Of a DNA stretch of 7,515 bases, positions 6,328 to 7,515 are shown in pieces (the first letter of the stretch is position 1; the number at the start of each line of letters is the position of its first letter). The notes under the pieces were generated by a model that was not told where the DNA came from, ran no database searches, and worked only from the letters and a program-made list of their open reading frames with translations. This DNA comes from an uncultured Pyrinomonas sp. Lineage in GTDB: Bacteria; Acidobacteriota; Blastocatellia; Pyrinomonadales; Pyrinomonadaceae. Where the stretch lies: assembly GCA_937135995.1 (NCBI GenBank), contig CAKZOF010000155.1, forward strand, positions 1 to 7,515, in the 5' to 3' direction. The translations under genes and the position numbers were made by a program.

Positions 6328-7515
6328 TCAGCGCATCGGTTTGCGCGGCATCTTCTGGTCCATCATCGCCGCGTTGTAGATGAACGCAGCCATGATGGTC
6401 GCCGCTTGTTTCATGTCATCGGCCTGAATGCGGTCGTACACGTCCATGTTGGAATGGTGCGTGCGCGTGTCGTACTCGATCTCATCTTGGATGAATTGGA
6501 ATCCCGGCAGTCCGATGGCGTCAAAAGAGAGGTGATCCGTGCCGCCGGTGTTGGCGAGCGTCAACGTCGCCGCGCCCATTTCGCGAAACGGCAGCAACCA
6601 CTCGCGGAAGATGGGACGCACGGCTTCGTTCCCCTGCATGTAAACGCCGCGTATCCTTCCGGTTCCGTTGTCGAGATTGAAATAGACCGAGAATTTGTCG
6701 TATTCGGGACCAGGCACGAGCTTGGGCTGAGCGCTGCCGGTGCCGGAGATCATGCGCATGAAGCTGCTCTCTTCCGACTCCTCGATCTTGCCGAGGTGTT
6801 GGGCCACGTAGGCGCGCGATCCCAACAGACCCTGCTCTTCACCGCTCCATAGCGCGATGCGAATCGTGCGGCGCGGTTGCAGCCCCAGCGCTTTCAAAAT
6901 GCGCACCGCTTCCATGCAAACAGCGACGCCGGCCGCGTTGTCGGTGGCGCCCGTTCCGGCGTGCCATGAATCCATGTGCGCGCCGAGCATGACGATCTCT
7001 TCCCTTTTGTCGCTCCCCGGAATTTCAGCCACCGTGTTGTAAGCCATCAGATCTTGATCGTGGAACTGAACGTCGAGCTTGACGTTCATCCGCACAGACT
7101 CGCCAGCCTGAATCATGCGCGCCAGACGGTTGTAGTGCTCCACGGCCATCACCAATTGCGGGATGATCGGTGGCGCGTTCTTGTCGTAGGGACGCACGCG
7201 CCCCATGAAAAGGCTACGCAAAGTCGCCGCCGGCGACGAGGTATCGATGGGCTGTGGAACGCTCGCCGCCGAAACGAAGACCGTCCCGCCATCGCCGTTG
7301 AAACTCGGGTCGATGAGCACGGCGGCGCCCTCGTCGGGGTCGGTGGCCCCGGCGCTGCGGGCGCGGGCGGTGCTGTAGCGCTCGTCGCGGTACTGCACCG
7401 TAAACCCCAGCCGTTCCAGTTCGCGCCCGAAGCCCAGCACCCGGTCGGTCTCGGGGGTGCGGCGTCCCAGGGTGTCGCGCGGCAGTCCCAGCACCAGCCC
7501 CTGCGCGCCTTCGTG
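6328..7515 (-). CDS. M28-family zinc metallopeptidase, 5' end outside the window; N-terminal part replaced by RuvX-like sequence
   Basis: The stop is the TGA at 6330-6328 and the frame is open to the right edge. Peptidase homology spans from about 7311 down to 6328 (roughly 327 residues). The co-catalytic zinc site of family M28 is complete: GAHMDSWH gives His (6976-6978) and its catalytic-site Asp, GATDNAAG the bridging Asp (6940-6942), [11 protein letters not shown] the catalytic Glu and zinc Glu (6838-6840, 6835-6837), NLDNGTG an Asp (6670-6672) and HSNMDVYD the last His (6454-6456). AEIPGSDK and YNTVAEI lie just before, as in bacterial M28 enzymes that are normally exported amino- or carboxypeptidases of about 500 residues. 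The expected signal peptide and N-terminal segment are absent, because upstream of about 7312 the frame encodes a different protein family. The GTG at 7492-7494 lies inside that foreign part and is not a credible start. The gene converges on the TPR gene across 226 nt. Confidence 0.9.
   Translation of the reverse strand, partial: HEGAQGLVLGLPRDTLGRRTPETDRVLGFGRELERLGFTVQYRDERYSTARARSAGATDPDEGAAVLIDPSFNGDGGTVFVSAASVPQPIDTSSPAATLRSLFMGRVRPYDKNAPPIIPQLVMAVEHYNRLARMIQAGESVRMNVKLDVQFHDQDLMAYNTVAEIPGSDKREEIVMLGAHMDSWHAGTGATDNAAGVAVCMEAVRILKALGLQPRRTIRIALWSGEEQGLLGSRAYVAQHLGKIEESEESSFMRMISGTGSAQPKLVPGPEYDKFSVYFNLDNGTGRIRGVYMQGNEAVRPIFREWLLPFREMGAATLTLANTGGTDHLSFDAIGLPGFQFIQDEIEYDTRTHHSNMDVYDRIQADDMKQAATIMAAFIYNAAMMDQKMPRKPMR
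7312..7515 (-). other. ruvX: Fragment of a YqgF/RuvX-like Holliday junction resolvase, in frame with the peptidase
   Basis: Read from the right edge on the minus strand, the frame gives [12 protein letters not shown], then 31 residues, then [11 protein letters not shown]. coli YqgF has VVGLP, 32 residues, then DERLSTVEAR. Between them, [19 protein letters not shown] fits the family helix and strand. The short loop after the DER motif ([15 protein letters not shown]) is like the compact Deinococcus-type proteins as I remember them. The Asp of DER is a catalytic residue (7384-7386). The first part of the protein, with the N-terminal DxG motif, would lie beyond the edge, and the last residues are replaced by peptidase sequence. 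GC content from 7321 to 7515 is about 76% by hand count, well above the neighbouring sequence. It appears to be a truncated foreign piece, not a working gene. Confidence 0.72.

Noticed and set aside
6098..6379. 93-codon plus-strand open frame after the TPR gene
   Set aside because: It runs through both hairpins and the intrinsic terminator and into the 3' end of the opposing peptidase gene. It has no ribosome binding site.

Overview
This window looks like chromosomal housekeeping DNA from a moderately high-GC bacterium (about 60% GC by local counts). Codon choice, the style of the M28 peptidase and the secreted TPR protein would fit Acidobacteriota. That placement is an inference from general resemblance, not something a marker gene here proves. 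There are no rRNA, tRNA, CRISPR, phage or transposase genes.

Layout, left to right. (1) Positions 3-266 hold the tail of an unrecognised gene that overlaps the start of glmU by 35 nt. (2) glmU (232-1707) and glmS (1814-3673) lie on the same strand. GlmS makes glucosamine-6-phosphate from fructose-6-phosphate and glutamine. GlmU does the last two steps to UDP-GlcNAc, the precursor of peptidoglycan and other cell-envelope sugars. The intermediate mutase GlmM is not in the window. The 106-nt gap between the two genes holds a perfect 17-nt inverted repeat and two small hairpins followed by T-runs. (3) A 371-nt gap (3674-4044) contains degenerate direct and inverted repeats, then a weak promoter candidate and a leader hairpin. 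(4) A TerC/YgdQ-type membrane protein (4045-4812) follows. (5) A good sigma70-like promoter overlaps the terC stop codon and precedes a secreted tetratricopeptide-repeat protein (4923-6101). (6) A 226-nt convergent gap holds two strong hairpins, one of them a classic intrinsic terminator. (7) An M28-family metallopeptidase lies on the minus strand (stop at 6328) and runs open to the right edge.

The most notable observation is at the right edge. The reading frame of the peptidase continues without a stop into about 200 nt that encode the C-terminal part of a YqgF/RuvX Holliday-junction-resolvase-like protein, which resembles the Deinococcus type. This stretch is about 76% GC, against about 62-65% just beside it. 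The switch falls at about 7312-7332, in a short motif (GAAVLI) that fits both families. It is either a chimeric join in the assembly or a recent illegitimate recombination. A functional RuvX-peptidase fusion seems the least likely reading. I see no convincing new multi-gene system elsewhere in the window.
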